The notes under the pieces: model-generated
What the model saw: the letters and a program-made list of their open reading frames with translations, nothing else
Database searches by the model: none
What the model was told of the DNA's origin: nothing
Source of the DNA: Isochrysis galbana
Taxonomy: Eukaryota > Haptophyta > Isochrysidales > Isochrysidaceae
Assembly: GCA_018136815.1 (NCBI GenBank)
Contig: CM030936.1
Coordinates: 4,478,474 to 4,542,473 of the forward strand
Direction of reading: 5' to 3'
DNA: 64,000 bases
Shown: positions 52,168-61,878 of the stretch, piece after piece
Layout: the number at the start of each line of letters is the position of its first letter
How positions within the stretch are numbered: position 1 is the first letter of the stretch
Program-made: the position numbers and the translations under genes

Positions 52168-52559
52168 TCGCAGAGGAAGAGGAGGGGGAGTTTGGAAGGA
52201 AAAGGGGGGGGACAAGCGCGGACTGTGGGTTGACGAAGAGAAGGAGAGAGAGAGGGAAAGAGAGAAAGGGAGGGTCGGGAGAAAGAGAGAGATAAGAGAA
52301 AGAGTGAGAGAGAAGAGAGAGAGGGGGGGAGGGAGAGAGAGAGGGGCGGCGGTGGCGGGGTCTCTCTCCCTCCCTCTCAGCGCTGGTGGGACCCTTCAGA
52401 CCCTCTCTCCCCCTCCTCCGTCCCCCCCCCTCCCTCCCTCTCTCCCCCCCCCCCCCCCCCCCTCTCTCTCTCTAGGTCTCTCTCTCTTCTCTCCCTCTCC
52501 CTCTCTCTCTTCTCTCTCCCTCCCCTTCTCCTTCTCCTCGTCGACGAGAGAGGCTCTCT

Positions 52560-52596
<37 letters not shown>

Positions 52597-52600
52597 CCTC
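50575..52600 (+). repeat. 2-kb polypurine/polypyrimidine region
   Basis: GA-rich tracts at 50580-50830 (inside intron 1 of the neighbouring gene), 51040-51340, 51500-51640 and (GA)n at 52102-52166, then CT at 52420-52520 and (GA)n at 52562-52595. A sub-block 'ggggacaagcgcggactgtgggttgacg' occurs at 51147 and again at 52209 with matching flanks, so about 0.2 kb is duplicated about 1.06 kb apart. All long Arg/Glu or Ser/Leu frames here are artefacts. Confidence 0.85.
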
Positions 52601-53770
52601 CGCCGTGTCCACGTGCGCTGGAGACGTCGCCGATCGCCTCGGCCTCGTCAACGGCGACAGCCCGACGCCGGCGTCGGCCGCATGTGCCGTTGCCGAAGCG
52701 CGCGCGCGCGCCGTGTGCTCGAGGCCGACGTCGGCGCGCCGCCCCGGAGGCCGTCGGAGGTCGCCTGCGGTCCACCCCAAAAACCGGAGTCACTCGGCAC
52801 TCGGACCCCTGTATTCTTTCCCCTTCCTTGGAGGGCGATCGGGCAGGCGTCTCTTTTCTTCTTGGCGGAGGAGGGAGGGGTGGGGAATCAATCATGAAAC
52901 ATGACCGTCTCCATGCGGTGAGACGACGAATTTGCTGTTTGTGCTCATCGGAATTTTGATTTTCGGTGAAAAGCTCCCAACCTAGAACCTAGGGCGGTCA
53001 AACAGGGTTTTTTTTATTAGGGATGAAGAAGTGGGCATCTCAGAATTGAGGAAATTTGAGGACTTTTTTTCAGTTGAAACTTCCCAATACACCCAACAAG
53101 CACATATCCGAGGCCCATTAGGACTCAGAACCCCCCCCCCCCCCCCTTTGGGCCCCCACCACAAAACGTAATCAAAAATGCCGACAATAGACGCTCAAGT
53201 CGCGAAGGGCTAAAACTAAAACGCTCAACTTCGAATCGAAACCGGGCGAGGTGCGTGCCCGATTTCGACGATCCATCCATTTGGGGGGCCCCGTCAGACA
53301 CCAAATACCCAGGACACAGGGCCCACCCGCACAGTCACGTCAATCGCCAATCGGGTAGGCCGCGCGCTAAAACCTCGTCGTCGAAATCAGCCATGCCGCT
53401 GAGCCCATTGGCCATTGGACGCCTAACCTAACGTCTCGCATCAGTTCATGAGGAAAACGAAGAAACACAAATCCACATTAAGATGAGAAAAAAGAATACC
53501 GGTCCTCTCGGGGAAATGGAAATGGAAACAAATATCGCATATCGCAAAACCAAAATTATTCAAATATAACTTTCTAACACCAAGGGACTCTTCTATGCAC
53601 TTCAAACACGTCCTACATAGGAGGATAGCTACGGCGAATCGATTTGCTGACGATCCGACATGCCGCTTTTGCGGTATAACCCCCGAGAGCTCCACCCACA
53701 TAGCCCTACGCATTTCGACGGAACACGGAACCCATCTTCGAATTCATAGAAGGGCTTCTAGCTAGGGATT
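52600..53770. other. Interval with no assigned gene
   Basis: 52600-52960 is GC-rich with several overlapping Arg/Ala/Pro frames and no motif. 53130-53147 is a C-run. 53400-53720 is AT-richer and holds a minus frame (53441-53713) without recognisable features. Confidence 0.4.
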
Positions 53771-54500
53771 AATCTTAGGCCGGGCTCTGAAGTAGCCCAA
53801 CGCCTCTTTTGCTACCACGTAGACAGCGACCTCATCCCTCTTCGGGATACTTAGGTATCCTGGCGTGGAGCTATATCTTAACGGACTTTTACAACATTCG
53901 TTATGGCAACGCGGACGGTAGACGGTAGACGGTAGGTCCGTTAGGTCGATTATGAGAGCGATCCTTGCGAGATACCACCTATTAGTAACGGCGAAGGTCG
54001 GTTTCTTTCAGAGCCTGAAGAAACAACGAGAGATTATATGGGGCTACATACACGCCCCGAGTAACAAACACATTCGGAAAATGATAAGCCCTCTTTACAC
54101 GTTACACGGTGGACAAAGACTTCAATCTAGGAACATCGGAGGACCTCTTGCAAGCGGCGAGAGGTTATTTGGACATACCAAACATCAACTAGGTGAGCTA
54201 AAACTCTCTAGTAGAAACACCAGCGGATAGCATGAAAGACCTTACAAGATATAAGAAAAGTACATGCAAGCCAAATTAGAGCGCGAGGAAGAAGCCACGC
54301 AGTCTCCCGCCCCCTTCTCTCCAACTGCCCTGGCCAAAGCCAAAGCAGCGCGCGCGGCCTCCCCGGAACCAGCTTCTCCGACAAAGAGGGAACTGGGAAA
54401 GGAGGAAGGGGTTGTTAGGGGTTAAGGCTGGGTAGTAGGGAGGTTCATGAGCATCCTGCCGCACGCCGCACACGTAGCGGAGATTTTTAAGAAGGTTTTT
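53770..54500 (-). repeat. Dispersed repeat, inverted partner of 46.67-47.42 kb
   Basis: Reverse-complement match to 46670-47420: 'atccctcttcgggatactta', 'gcgagataccacctattagt', 'ggcgaaggtcggtttctttc' and 'ggaaccagcttctccgacaa'. The last 90 bp recur at 27.95-28.04 kb. The GACGGTA motif is tripled near 53925. From 54500 to 55090 I see no supported gene; 'ctaatgc' repeats lie near 54680. Confidence 0.75.
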
Positions 54501-55096
54501 TTTTGTTTCACGAGTCGGATGTTCAATCTTGCGGCCTTTAGGGTTCCAAGGCGGATTGAAATGTGGCTGTAGTTTGTAGTGAAGAGCTGCACATGGCACA
54601 TGGCTAGACTGCGCCTTGTGCACCTCACAATGCGCGCGTAGTGCGAATTCCAACAAGAAGCTTTTGGCCTTTCAATGCTAATGCTAATGCCAATGCTAAG
54701 GCGCTAATGCCGGCATACCGCGCATATCCTGGATCCTTGTCACCCTGCCCTTGCAGTATGCCGTTGTAGTATCGAGGAATAAAAAGACAAAATAAGGATA
54801 AAACTATGTTATCCTTTGTCCGCTTCAACAGGAGCAAAGGATCGCGCATGCTTTCGCTGCGTTGGGTGGCCGCTATCGCCAATCGTGCCTAGTCCTTCAC
54901 TCGCCCACGCCGGCTGGGAGTGGGGTAGGGTTGGTACAATCGCACTCGCGGGAGCTTCGATAGTGCGTGACGTGACGATGCGGCCCAACCAGCAATTGAA
55001 TCCGCGGCACTGCCCCCTGTTCACGCAAGCGCTCACATGCAAAGTTAATGCTTTGGTCGTGCGCGCTGCTCGCCCATGGCAAATGTTTCAGACGGC

Positions 55097-56179
55097 TCAC
55101 GCCTTCTTTGCGAAGAAAGACTCCATGCTTCGCTGCCCCTTTCTTAGCGGCTCCAGAAGCTTCGCCTTCTTGGCAGGAGCGGGCTTCGTACTCCTTGGCG
55201 GAAGATCTGCCTGCAGTTGAGGAGGCGTGGATTTGTAGACTGGCGTTGCCTCCAAATGGTTGACCGAGCGATTCTTGTCCTCAAAGTCATTATCCTTCAC
55301 GCCGAGCTCTTCACGTAAACGTTCGGCCCATTTGTCGCTCACATACTCACAGACCAGCAGGTAGCACGAGCGTGTCGACGCTTGAGCCTCATTCTGTTCA
55401 GTTTCGATGGTGTGAAAGTGCCCCTCTGCAGACTCGAATTGTGAGAGGGCTCCGACGGCTGGGCCGGGTGTGGTCGGCAGCCCCTGTTTGGTCGGAGGGA
55501 GAGCATTGATGTGCGGAGAAAGTGCTTGGACCTTACGTCTGAGCCAGGCGATGACCTTTGCATCGCTCAAGCGGACCATGAGCTCATCGTACTTGTCGTT
55601 GACGTCGCAAATGGCAGTCTAGCATTGCGGGGGAGGGGGGGAAAGAGGGCTCGATGAATAGTCCATCTACATGCGCGCATTCAGCGGGCGGGCGGGCCCC
55701 GTTGATCGATGTGACCGGGCACTCAAATCTGGAAGCAGCGTGGACAGGCTGACCAGCTTTTCACTGAGGCCTGGAAGACTCATGAGATGCGCTTCAAGCA
55801 GAGCTTCCTCACGGCCAAACACGTCAGGGAGCGGCTTGAACAGTCCGCGGTGCTCGGCAGTGGCTACACCGCGCGCTCTCTCCAGCAAAGGGAGCAGCAC
55901 GAAGAGCGGGTCGATCGGCGTCGCAAAGCAGAGGGTGCCGTCCTGGACGACACACTCTAAGCCGCTGATCAGCCAAGAAGAAGGAAGCTCTATCGAGCTG
56001 TGAGTGTGGACCTCGAGGAGATGGGCGCCATTGCAACCAAACATCACTCTCTCTCTGGTGCGCGGGTGCTCCGAGGCAAAGAAGGCTAACTGTGCCCCCT
56101 CCCCGCCGCCATACGTGACGACGAGCCGCTGCTTCATACCCGCCCAACGCTGCGCTGCCAATACTCGCGCACACCCCAC
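55097..56179 (-). CDS. RNASEH2B: Ribonuclease H2 subunit B with C-terminal PIP box, 2 exons
   Basis: Exons 56179-55754 and 55618-55097 give 315 residues. Exon 1 has ELPSSWLISGLECVVQDGTL and CFATPIDPLFVLLPLLERAR, the strongest RNASEH2B signature, plus FKPLPDVFG. Exon 2 has TAICDVNDKYDELMVRLSDA, KVIAWLRRKV and LVCEYVSDKWAERLREEL, as in the family's C-terminal half. The last residues QRSMESFFAKKA contain a canonical PCNA-interacting box (Q-x-x-M-x-x-F-F, about residues 304-311). The protein is a non-catalytic subunit of the heterotrimer that removes ribonucleotides from nuclear DNA, and the PIP box recruits it to replication. The intron is CTG|gtcagc...ctag|ACT (135 bp, phase 0); the donor is the weaker call. 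Met1 (MGCARVL) or Met15 (MKQRLVV) may be the start. Confidence 0.9.
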
Positions 56180-56934
56180 GCTCCACGCCGCAGACGGAGA
56201 GAGAGAGAGAGAGGTGGGAGTGGGGGTGGGGTGGGTGGGCCGACTCCTCCCGTCGGCGGTCGCACCTAACTGCCCCTTCGTCCGAGAGCTCCTTTGCGCG
56301 GGAGAGGAAGAAGTGAAGAAGGTACGAGTACACAGTAGAGTAGTAAACTTGTGCTACCAGTAAAGTCTCTCTCTCTCTCTCAGTCAAGCCGCTGAGATCG
56401 GACGCAGTCGCGCCCAGTTGCCGGTTCCCGGTTCTGCAGCCCGAGCCACCTCTTGTGAGTTGTGCCGTGGGTACGGAGGCTCCCTCTCGGCACTCACGCT
56501 CACGGCGCCATCATGCCATCATCCATTATCCATCATTACCATTATTACTTATTACCTCCTGTTTCTGTTTCTGTGTTTATTTGTGTTTTGCCCCGCAGGC
56601 AAACTATTCACTATTCAAGTGGGACCACTCGGAGTGGGCACGTACCATCAATTCCAGCCCCTGCCCTTTGGCGGGGTCTGGGCACTCATCAATCTGGCCC
56701 AGACCCTTTGTGGGCGCGGTCCGCGAGCTGCACTCCCACGCCTGCGGCGGCACCCAGCCACAGGAGCCAGGGAATGCGCTACCTCGCAGGGAAGTTAGAG
56801 TCACGGAAGACGAAAGATTCATAAGCAGATTTAATAACATCTGGCTACACGCTGACACCGATTACCTAGGAGAGATAGCCGCCGGCACCGGGAACGTGGC
56901 GGAAGCCGAAGAAATCCAATATTACTTACTTACC
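56180..56934. other. Interval between RNASEH2B and the gypsy element
   Basis: 56195-56215 and 56366-56382 are short GA/CT repeats. 56520-56600 has 'catcattaccattattactt'-type repeats. Open frames at 56418-56824 do not show RT motifs. No gene is called. Confidence 0.4.
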
Positions 56935-56990
56935 ACCAACCGACCTCTACGGAGTACCTCGGTCACGTTGTCTCGAGGGAAGGTCTCAAG

Positions 56991-59561
56991 ATGGACCCGA
57001 AGAAGGTCGCAGCTGTCGCCGACATCGACCCGTCATCCATCAGCTCCTTGGAAGCGGTTCGATCTTTCCTCGGCCTTTGCTCCTACTATCGTCGATTCAT
57101 TCGCCAATTCGCCGCTAAGGCTGCTCCTCTCACTGCCCTCACGCGGAAGGGCTGCGACATGGCAAAGGAGTCCCAGTCCGAGGAGTGTCACCGAGCTATC
57201 CAAGAGCTCAAGACAGCGATCACCTCGGAGCCCGTCTTGACTCCACCCAGGGATGATCGGCCCTTCATCGTCAAGACCGATGGGGCAAGCAAGTTGGGTA
57301 TCGCCGGCATCCTCTCGCAGCTAGGAGACGATAACCGTGAACGAGTCGTTGGGTACTACGCTCGCAGTCTCACCTCGGCCGAACGCCATTGGACGGTGAC
57401 TGAGATTGAACTCTTGGCTGCCCTGGAATCAATCCGAAATTGGCGACCCTACCTTTGGGGGCGTCGGTTCAAGTTAGTCGTCGACCACTCCGCACTGCGA
57501 TGGCTGCATACCATGAAGGATCAAGTAGCCGGTGGGCCAGCCTCTCGGCTGACTCGGTGGGCTCTCAAGTTGGCTGAGTACCGGTTCGATGTCGAACATA
57601 AACCAGGAGCTGTTCATCAGGATGCTGACGGGCTGTCCCGGCTAGCATCCCTGGAGCCGGAACACGAAGACGAACCACTCGCCGGCCCAGCGTCGTTAGC
57701 GGTACGTGAGCCTGGCTCAGAGTCTCTAGCCGAGCATGAACGGTCTCATCCGGTGGCTGCCATCACGCGCTCCGTAGTTACGGCGCGAGGGCTTCAAGCT
57801 TTGGACCGATCTCGTCGTCGAGCCTCCGATTCCGGGCCCGCCATCCAGTCCAGTTATTTGGCCCCGGGTACGCCGACTTCCGAAGAGATGAGAGCGGCCC
57901 TGGCGGAAGATCCGTTCGTAGAGCCACTCCTAGGCTCAGGAGAGACGGCCAACTACGAGCCATCAGGCCAAGGGTCGCCTCCGCCGGCCGCCGCCTCAGG
58001 CCCCGTTGCCGACGATGATTCGTGTTCCAGTCCTGTCGCTCCCGCTCCCGTTTCCGCTCAGCAATCCAAGATGTTTCGCCGTTTCGTCGTTCACGATGGG
58101 CTCGTCTACTATCGCACCGTTCCTGACTCCACCGACCCGGACTCGCTAGTGCTCTATGTTCCGCCCTCGTTGCGGTCTCGCTACCTCTTTGCCTACCACG
58201 ATCGCTCCGGTCACCTTGGAGTTTCTCGTATGTCCGGTCTTCTTCGTACTCGGGTATACTGGCCTGGCATGTCTTCCGACGTTGCGTCCTACGTCCGAGA
58301 ATGCCACGAGTGCACCCTCGCCAAGCCGCTACCTAGGGCTCTAGCGTCGCCCTCCGGTCTCTCTGTGGGTACCTACCCCTTTGATGTGGTCTACTGCGAC
58401 GTGCTCTCGCTGGCTCCCACTCACAACTTCGTGCCTGGAGTCTCGGGTTACGACAAGCTGGTCGTCTTCATCGACTCGCTCACTCGATGGATTGAGGCTG
58501 AGCCGTCGAATGGGGATCCCTCGTCGGAAGTAGCCTTGGACATGTTCATCCGCTTGATTGTGACGCGTTATGGAGTCCCTAGGCAGCTTCGGACCGACGC
58601 CGGTTCGAATCTTTGTTCGGTTCTTGTTTCGCGTATTCTGGAGCTCACCGGGACTGATTTGTCGAGTACAGAGCCGTATCGACATGAGGGTGTAGGCTTC
58701 GTCGAACGCGCTCAGCAAACGCTCATCCGTTTAATGCGCGCCTCGAACGAGGGTGGCAGCCATTGGGTCGACCATTTGCCGTTCCTACTCCTCTCGTTGA
58801 GGGCTTCTTCCGGTCGTGTTACCTCCCGGTCTCCAGCGTCTTTGATCTTTGGGCGTGAGCTGCGTCTGCCCGCTCAACTTTCTGATCCGAAGTCCGTTTC
58901 GCCAACTGCTCTCGAGGCGGCGTCCGCCGACGTTCGCTCGTACGCATCCAGGCTCAATGCGAGCCTCCGCCTCTCATGGTCCAGCGCTCTCGAGGCTACC
59001 CTAGCCGCTCAGGCTGAGTCGGCCCGTGACGCTACCATCAAGTCTCAAAGACCAGCGCGTTTCGAACCTGGGGATCGCGTCTGCATGCGATTACCAGGCC
59101 GTGCCAACAAGTTGCAATTCATCTACTCGGGTCCCTACCGCGTTGTAGAGGCTCTGTCCGACACTAGGTACCGACTCCGTGATTTGGAGAACCGGTTAGT
59201 CAAGGAGGAGGTGCATATCTCGAACCTCCGGCCGTATCATACTTTCGTTGATGAAGAGCCGCTGGCTGACGACGAGTACATCGTTGAAATGTTGCTCGAT
59301 CGTCGTAGCCATGGCGATTCTATCGAGTACCTCGTGAAGTGGCGTGGCTATTCTATTCGAGAAGCCACCTGGGAGCCTTGTTCCGAGTTGCTCCGTCGTT
59401 GTTCTGATTTGCTTGATGATTATGATCGCTCCGTCGAGGAGACTTGTCCAGAAGATGTTGAGTCCCCGGAAGCAACTTCTTCGTCGGCCAGGGATACTCC
59501 TCTTCCTCCCGTTCTCGATGCGCCGTCTTCGCGCACTCGCTCCAGGCTCCATTCTCGTTGA
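56991..59561 (+). CDS. pol: Gypsy pol C-terminal polyprotein: RT connection, RNase H, integrase, chromodomain
   Basis: 856 residues from the first Met, though the frame extends upstream. Residues 20-40 are SLEAVRSFLGLCSYYRRFIR (RT connection). RNase H spans about 80-220: IVKTDGASKLGIAG, YYARSLTSAERHWTVTEIEL, DHSALRWLHTMK and HKPGAVHQDADGLSR. The integrase zinc finger follows (AYHDRSGHLGVSRM, CHECTLAKP), then the DDE core: FDVVYCDVLSLA, RTDAGSNLCS and EGVGFVERAQQTL. GPYRVVEALSDTRYRL is the C-terminal integrase SH3-like part. A chromodomain occupies about 760-815 (EYIVEMLLDRR, EYLVKWRGYSIREATWEP). In the family this directs integration to modified histones. The frame is intact, so insertion or truncation is fairly recent. 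A Ser/Pro-rich spacer ends the protein. Confidence 0.93.
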   Translation: MDPKKVAAVADIDPSSISSLEAVRSFLGLCSYYRRFIRQFAAKAAPLTALTRKGCDMAKESQSEECHRAIQELKTAITSEPVLTPPRDDRPFIVKTDGASKLGIAGILSQLGDDNRERVVGYYARSLTSAERHWTVTEIELLAALESIRNWRPYLWGRRFKLVVDHSALRWLHTMKDQVAGGPASRLTRWALKLAEYRFDVEHKPGAVHQDADGLSRLASLEPEHEDEPLAGPASLAVREPGSESLAEHERSHPVAAITRSVVTARGLQALDRSRRRASDSGPAIQSSYLAPGTPTSEEMRAALAEDPFVEPLLGSGETANYEPSGQGSPPPAAASGPVADDDSCSSPVAPAPVSAQQSKMFRRFVVHDGLVYYRTVPDSTDPDSLVLYVPPSLRSRYLFAYHDRSGHLGVSRMSGLLRTRVYWPGMSSDVASYVRECHECTLAKPLPRALASPSGLSVGTYPFDVVYCDVLSLAPTHNFVPGVSGYDKLVVFIDSLTRWIEAEPSNGDPSSEVALDMFIRLIVTRYGVPRQLRTDAGSNLCSVLVSRILELTGTDLSSTEPYRHEGVGFVERAQQTLIRLMRASNEGGSHWVDHLPFLLLSLRASSGRVTSRSPASLIFGRELRLPAQLSDPKSVSPTALEAASADVRSYASRLNASLRLSWSSALEATLAAQAESARDATIKSQRPARFEPGDRVCMRLPGRANKLQFIYSGPYRVVEALSDTRYRLRDLENRLVKEEVHISNLRPYHTFVDEEPLADDEYIVEMLLDRRSHGDSIEYLVKWRGYSIREATWEPCSELLRRCSDLLDDYDRSVEETCPEDVESPEATSSSARDTPLPPVLDAPSSRTRSRLHSR

Positions 59562-59937
59562 TCCCATGTCTTGGGTAAGGGACCCGTCCCTCTAGGCTAG
59601 CCCCACGCCTCGGCTAGGGCTCCGAGTTCAAGAGCGAATCATGGAGGTGCTGAACGCGTGCTGCCTGCGCTCTACACCCGGCGCAACACCCGAGCAAAGC
59701 TCCTGTAAAAGGGAGAAGTGGGTGGGGCAGTGCGTACGAAAGAGGCCGCCGCGTTAAGCCGCCGATTTCGTGCTCGCTTTGGATCCAAAGGGTGTTCTTG
59801 TCTCCACGTTTCGCTCGCTATGTTCCGTTGCTTCTTGTTCCGATTCTGACCTCTGGTCAGCTCAGGTTCCAAGTTCCAGGTCTCTGTTTCCAGGTTCACC
59901 GCTCGACATCGGGAGACGTCTCGATCTTAGTCGGGGG

Positions 59938-61050
59938 GTGTCGCATTCATCCTAGATGATGCGATTTCCAGGCTCTTGTTTCCAGGTCCTTCGCCGTGCG
60001 GCCACACGGTGAAGCTCAGGTACATCTAGGTTGGTAGGGTTCGTCCCTAGCGATCTAGAATTCGAGTTCTCGTTTCGTTCCTTCTAGCCTGTCTGTCAAG
60101 TCTAGATTCCAGGTTTCCTCCTTTCGGGTAATCTTGACCCAAAGGAGCCAGGTCGCCTGTCACTCGCTGCGCGCTTGTCTCAGGCTCTCGAGTTACCTTG
60201 TGAAGGCTTGTTTAGCTTCTTGCAAGGCTTGTCGTTTCTTGTTGGGTTCCGGTTCTTTCTTGGGACCTGCTCACTTTCGTTGTCGTCCAGGCCTGTTCTT
60301 CGTAGGTTCTGCTTGGCCTGGTTAGGGTTTCGTTGCCTTCCCGCGTTCGGCGTTTGGCGTTGGCGTTCGGAAACTTCCTCTCATATTCCCTAGGTCCGCT
60401 ACCCTTGGCTTGTAGGTCCTTGCTTCTTTCTTCTCGGTCAAGGTGTTTGGCGAGCGAGTCGGTTGCTCTAGCCGCTCGAGATTTGAGGTTTAATTTGCCA
60501 TCTCCCCTTGGAGATCGGTGTAGGTTCGCTTCTTAGGTGAGGGAATCTTTCCCCTTGATGCAAGTTACATGCAAGCCTTGGCCCCTTTGGTGTTTCTTCC
60601 CCTTGGTTGCTACTCAGGGTTGTTCGTTAGAAGCGTCTAGAAGGTTCACGCTCAACGGCAAGATTTCCTCGGTCGTGAAGACATCTCGTTGCGATCTGTA
60701 TCCAAAGTGATCGCCGTGGTCGCGCGACATGACGCTCCCCTTCGGACTCTCCGCTACGTGGGAAGTTACAAGGGAGACACGCTCCGGCCGTCGCTGCGGA
60801 GTCTCTCTCTCTCTCGCTCTCTCTCTCCGTCTCTCGCGACGTGTTTGAGTTATCGGTGATTTGGGGTCGCGGTTGCTTGATAATTTGCTTTGTTTGGGTG
60901 AATGATTCCGGTGTGTTCGTGAGTCGGTGTAACCTGTTGTTCTCAGCCTCGTTGTCCGTCGTTGTTCGCTGTGTCGCTGCACTCTAGCAGCCTAGGCTCC
61001 CTCCCTGAGGGAAGAGTTCTTTGTAGGTCTAACAATCTCTTACAACCCAT
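59938..61050 (+). repeat. Probable 3' LTR of the gypsy element
   Basis: After the stop a 370-bp UTR ends in the purine tract 'tagtcggggg', and the next bases TGTCGCATTCATCC look like an LTR start. The following about 1.1 kb has no frame, and is GT-rich with short CT tracts (60805-60830). It ends near 'cttacaacccatcaca' before the next repeat (61078). With no 5' LTR to compare, the right edge is approximate. Confidence 0.5.
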
Positions 61051-61077
61051 CACACTAGGGCCGCTAGGAGCGCCTCG

Positions 61078-61265
61078 CCGCCCCACAGCCCTTCGTTCGC
61101 CGTTCGTTCCCCGTCCAGACACCCAAATGGGGTTGCCCGACCCAGTCCAGAATTTCATTCACCCGACTCCCGGTGGGGAGGAGGGCCAAAGCGCCGCGCT
61201 AGCCGCCGGTGCTGCTCGCGACGGAGTGGCTCAGAGCCCTCCGGCTCCGCTCGACTCGACATTAG
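61078..61265 (+). repeat. Dispersed repeat shared with 13.3, 19.5 and 20.45 kb
   Basis: 'ccgccccacagcccttcgtt' to 'gctccgctcgactcgacatt'. Its first half matches 19481-19600 in the same orientation, the 61115-61262 part matches 13466-13321 inverted, and the end matches 20448-20505. It starts within about 30 bp of the presumed LTR end. Confidence 0.8.
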
Positions 61266-61374
61266 TACGACTACACCCCGTAGCACTTACGTACAGTATA
61301 AACAGGTCACTCAACGGAGCAAGAGGGAGGCGAGAACATACCGTTGGGGACAGGTGCACCCCGCTTAGCTCGGA

Positions 61375-61525
61375 CCCCCCAAACGACCCGGGCCCCTAAG
61401 TAGAGCACGAGGAGCAGAGTTGCCGCAAAGCAGGGAGTGAGGGAGAGGGAGGAGAAAGAGCGTGGCTTCGTGAGTGTCTTCCATTGCCACGGGCGAGGCG
61501 AGAATATTAAAAGGTTTTTTTTTGC
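61375..61525 (+). repeat. Dispersed repeat ending in ATTAAAAGG-TTTTTTTT
   Basis: Partner of 26630-26810; shared blocks 'gggcccctaagtagagcacg', 'gagttgccgca', 'gtggctt/ac' and 'gaatattaaaagg' plus T run, the last also at 8282-8320. Upstream of the next gene, 61525-61680 is AT-richer with no frame. Confidence 0.75.
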
Positions 61526-61878
61526 TCAGTTATATTATTATTATATTCGGCCATCTTCTGTTTCTTTCACACCTACTCATATCCGTCCAACAAAATCTCC
61601 GAGTTCGCCTGCTCCGTCCGAAAGGACGGATATAAATAGATACGTCCTCCCTTCTTATTTATAGTTGTGACAAGATTCCCTGGTCCCTCTCCGTGGCCTT
61701 CCCACCAAGCTCGCTCACGTTGTCTCCGTCTTCCCTCCCTCCCTCCCTCTCCTCTCCTCTCCCACGATCACCCCGCTCCGCATGGGCTCCCTCCGCTCCC
61801 ACCGTGCCTCCGCCGTCCACCGCCCGCCCCATCCATCCCACCCCGCTTCTTCCACCTCTCTCGAGCACTCCCACACCC

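Larger units (their letters stand above)
56935..61050 (+). mobile_element. 5'-truncated Ty3/gypsy chromovirus with 3' LTR
   Basis: Recognisable gypsy sequence begins near 56935 with QPTSTEYLGHVVSREGLKMD, the end of the RT palm/thumb. It runs through the 3' pol and a 3' UTR to a probable LTR. Gag, protease and the RT catalytic YxDD block are missing, so the copy cannot be autonomous. A 120-bp relative lies at 15393-15515 and a pol piece from another part at 24509-25137. The 5' end is an abrupt junction, with no 5' LTR in the window. Confidence 0.85.

Noticed and set aside
59196-59567. Minus-strand frame at the end of pol
   Set aside because: Antisense to the chromodomain-coding part of the intact gypsy frame.
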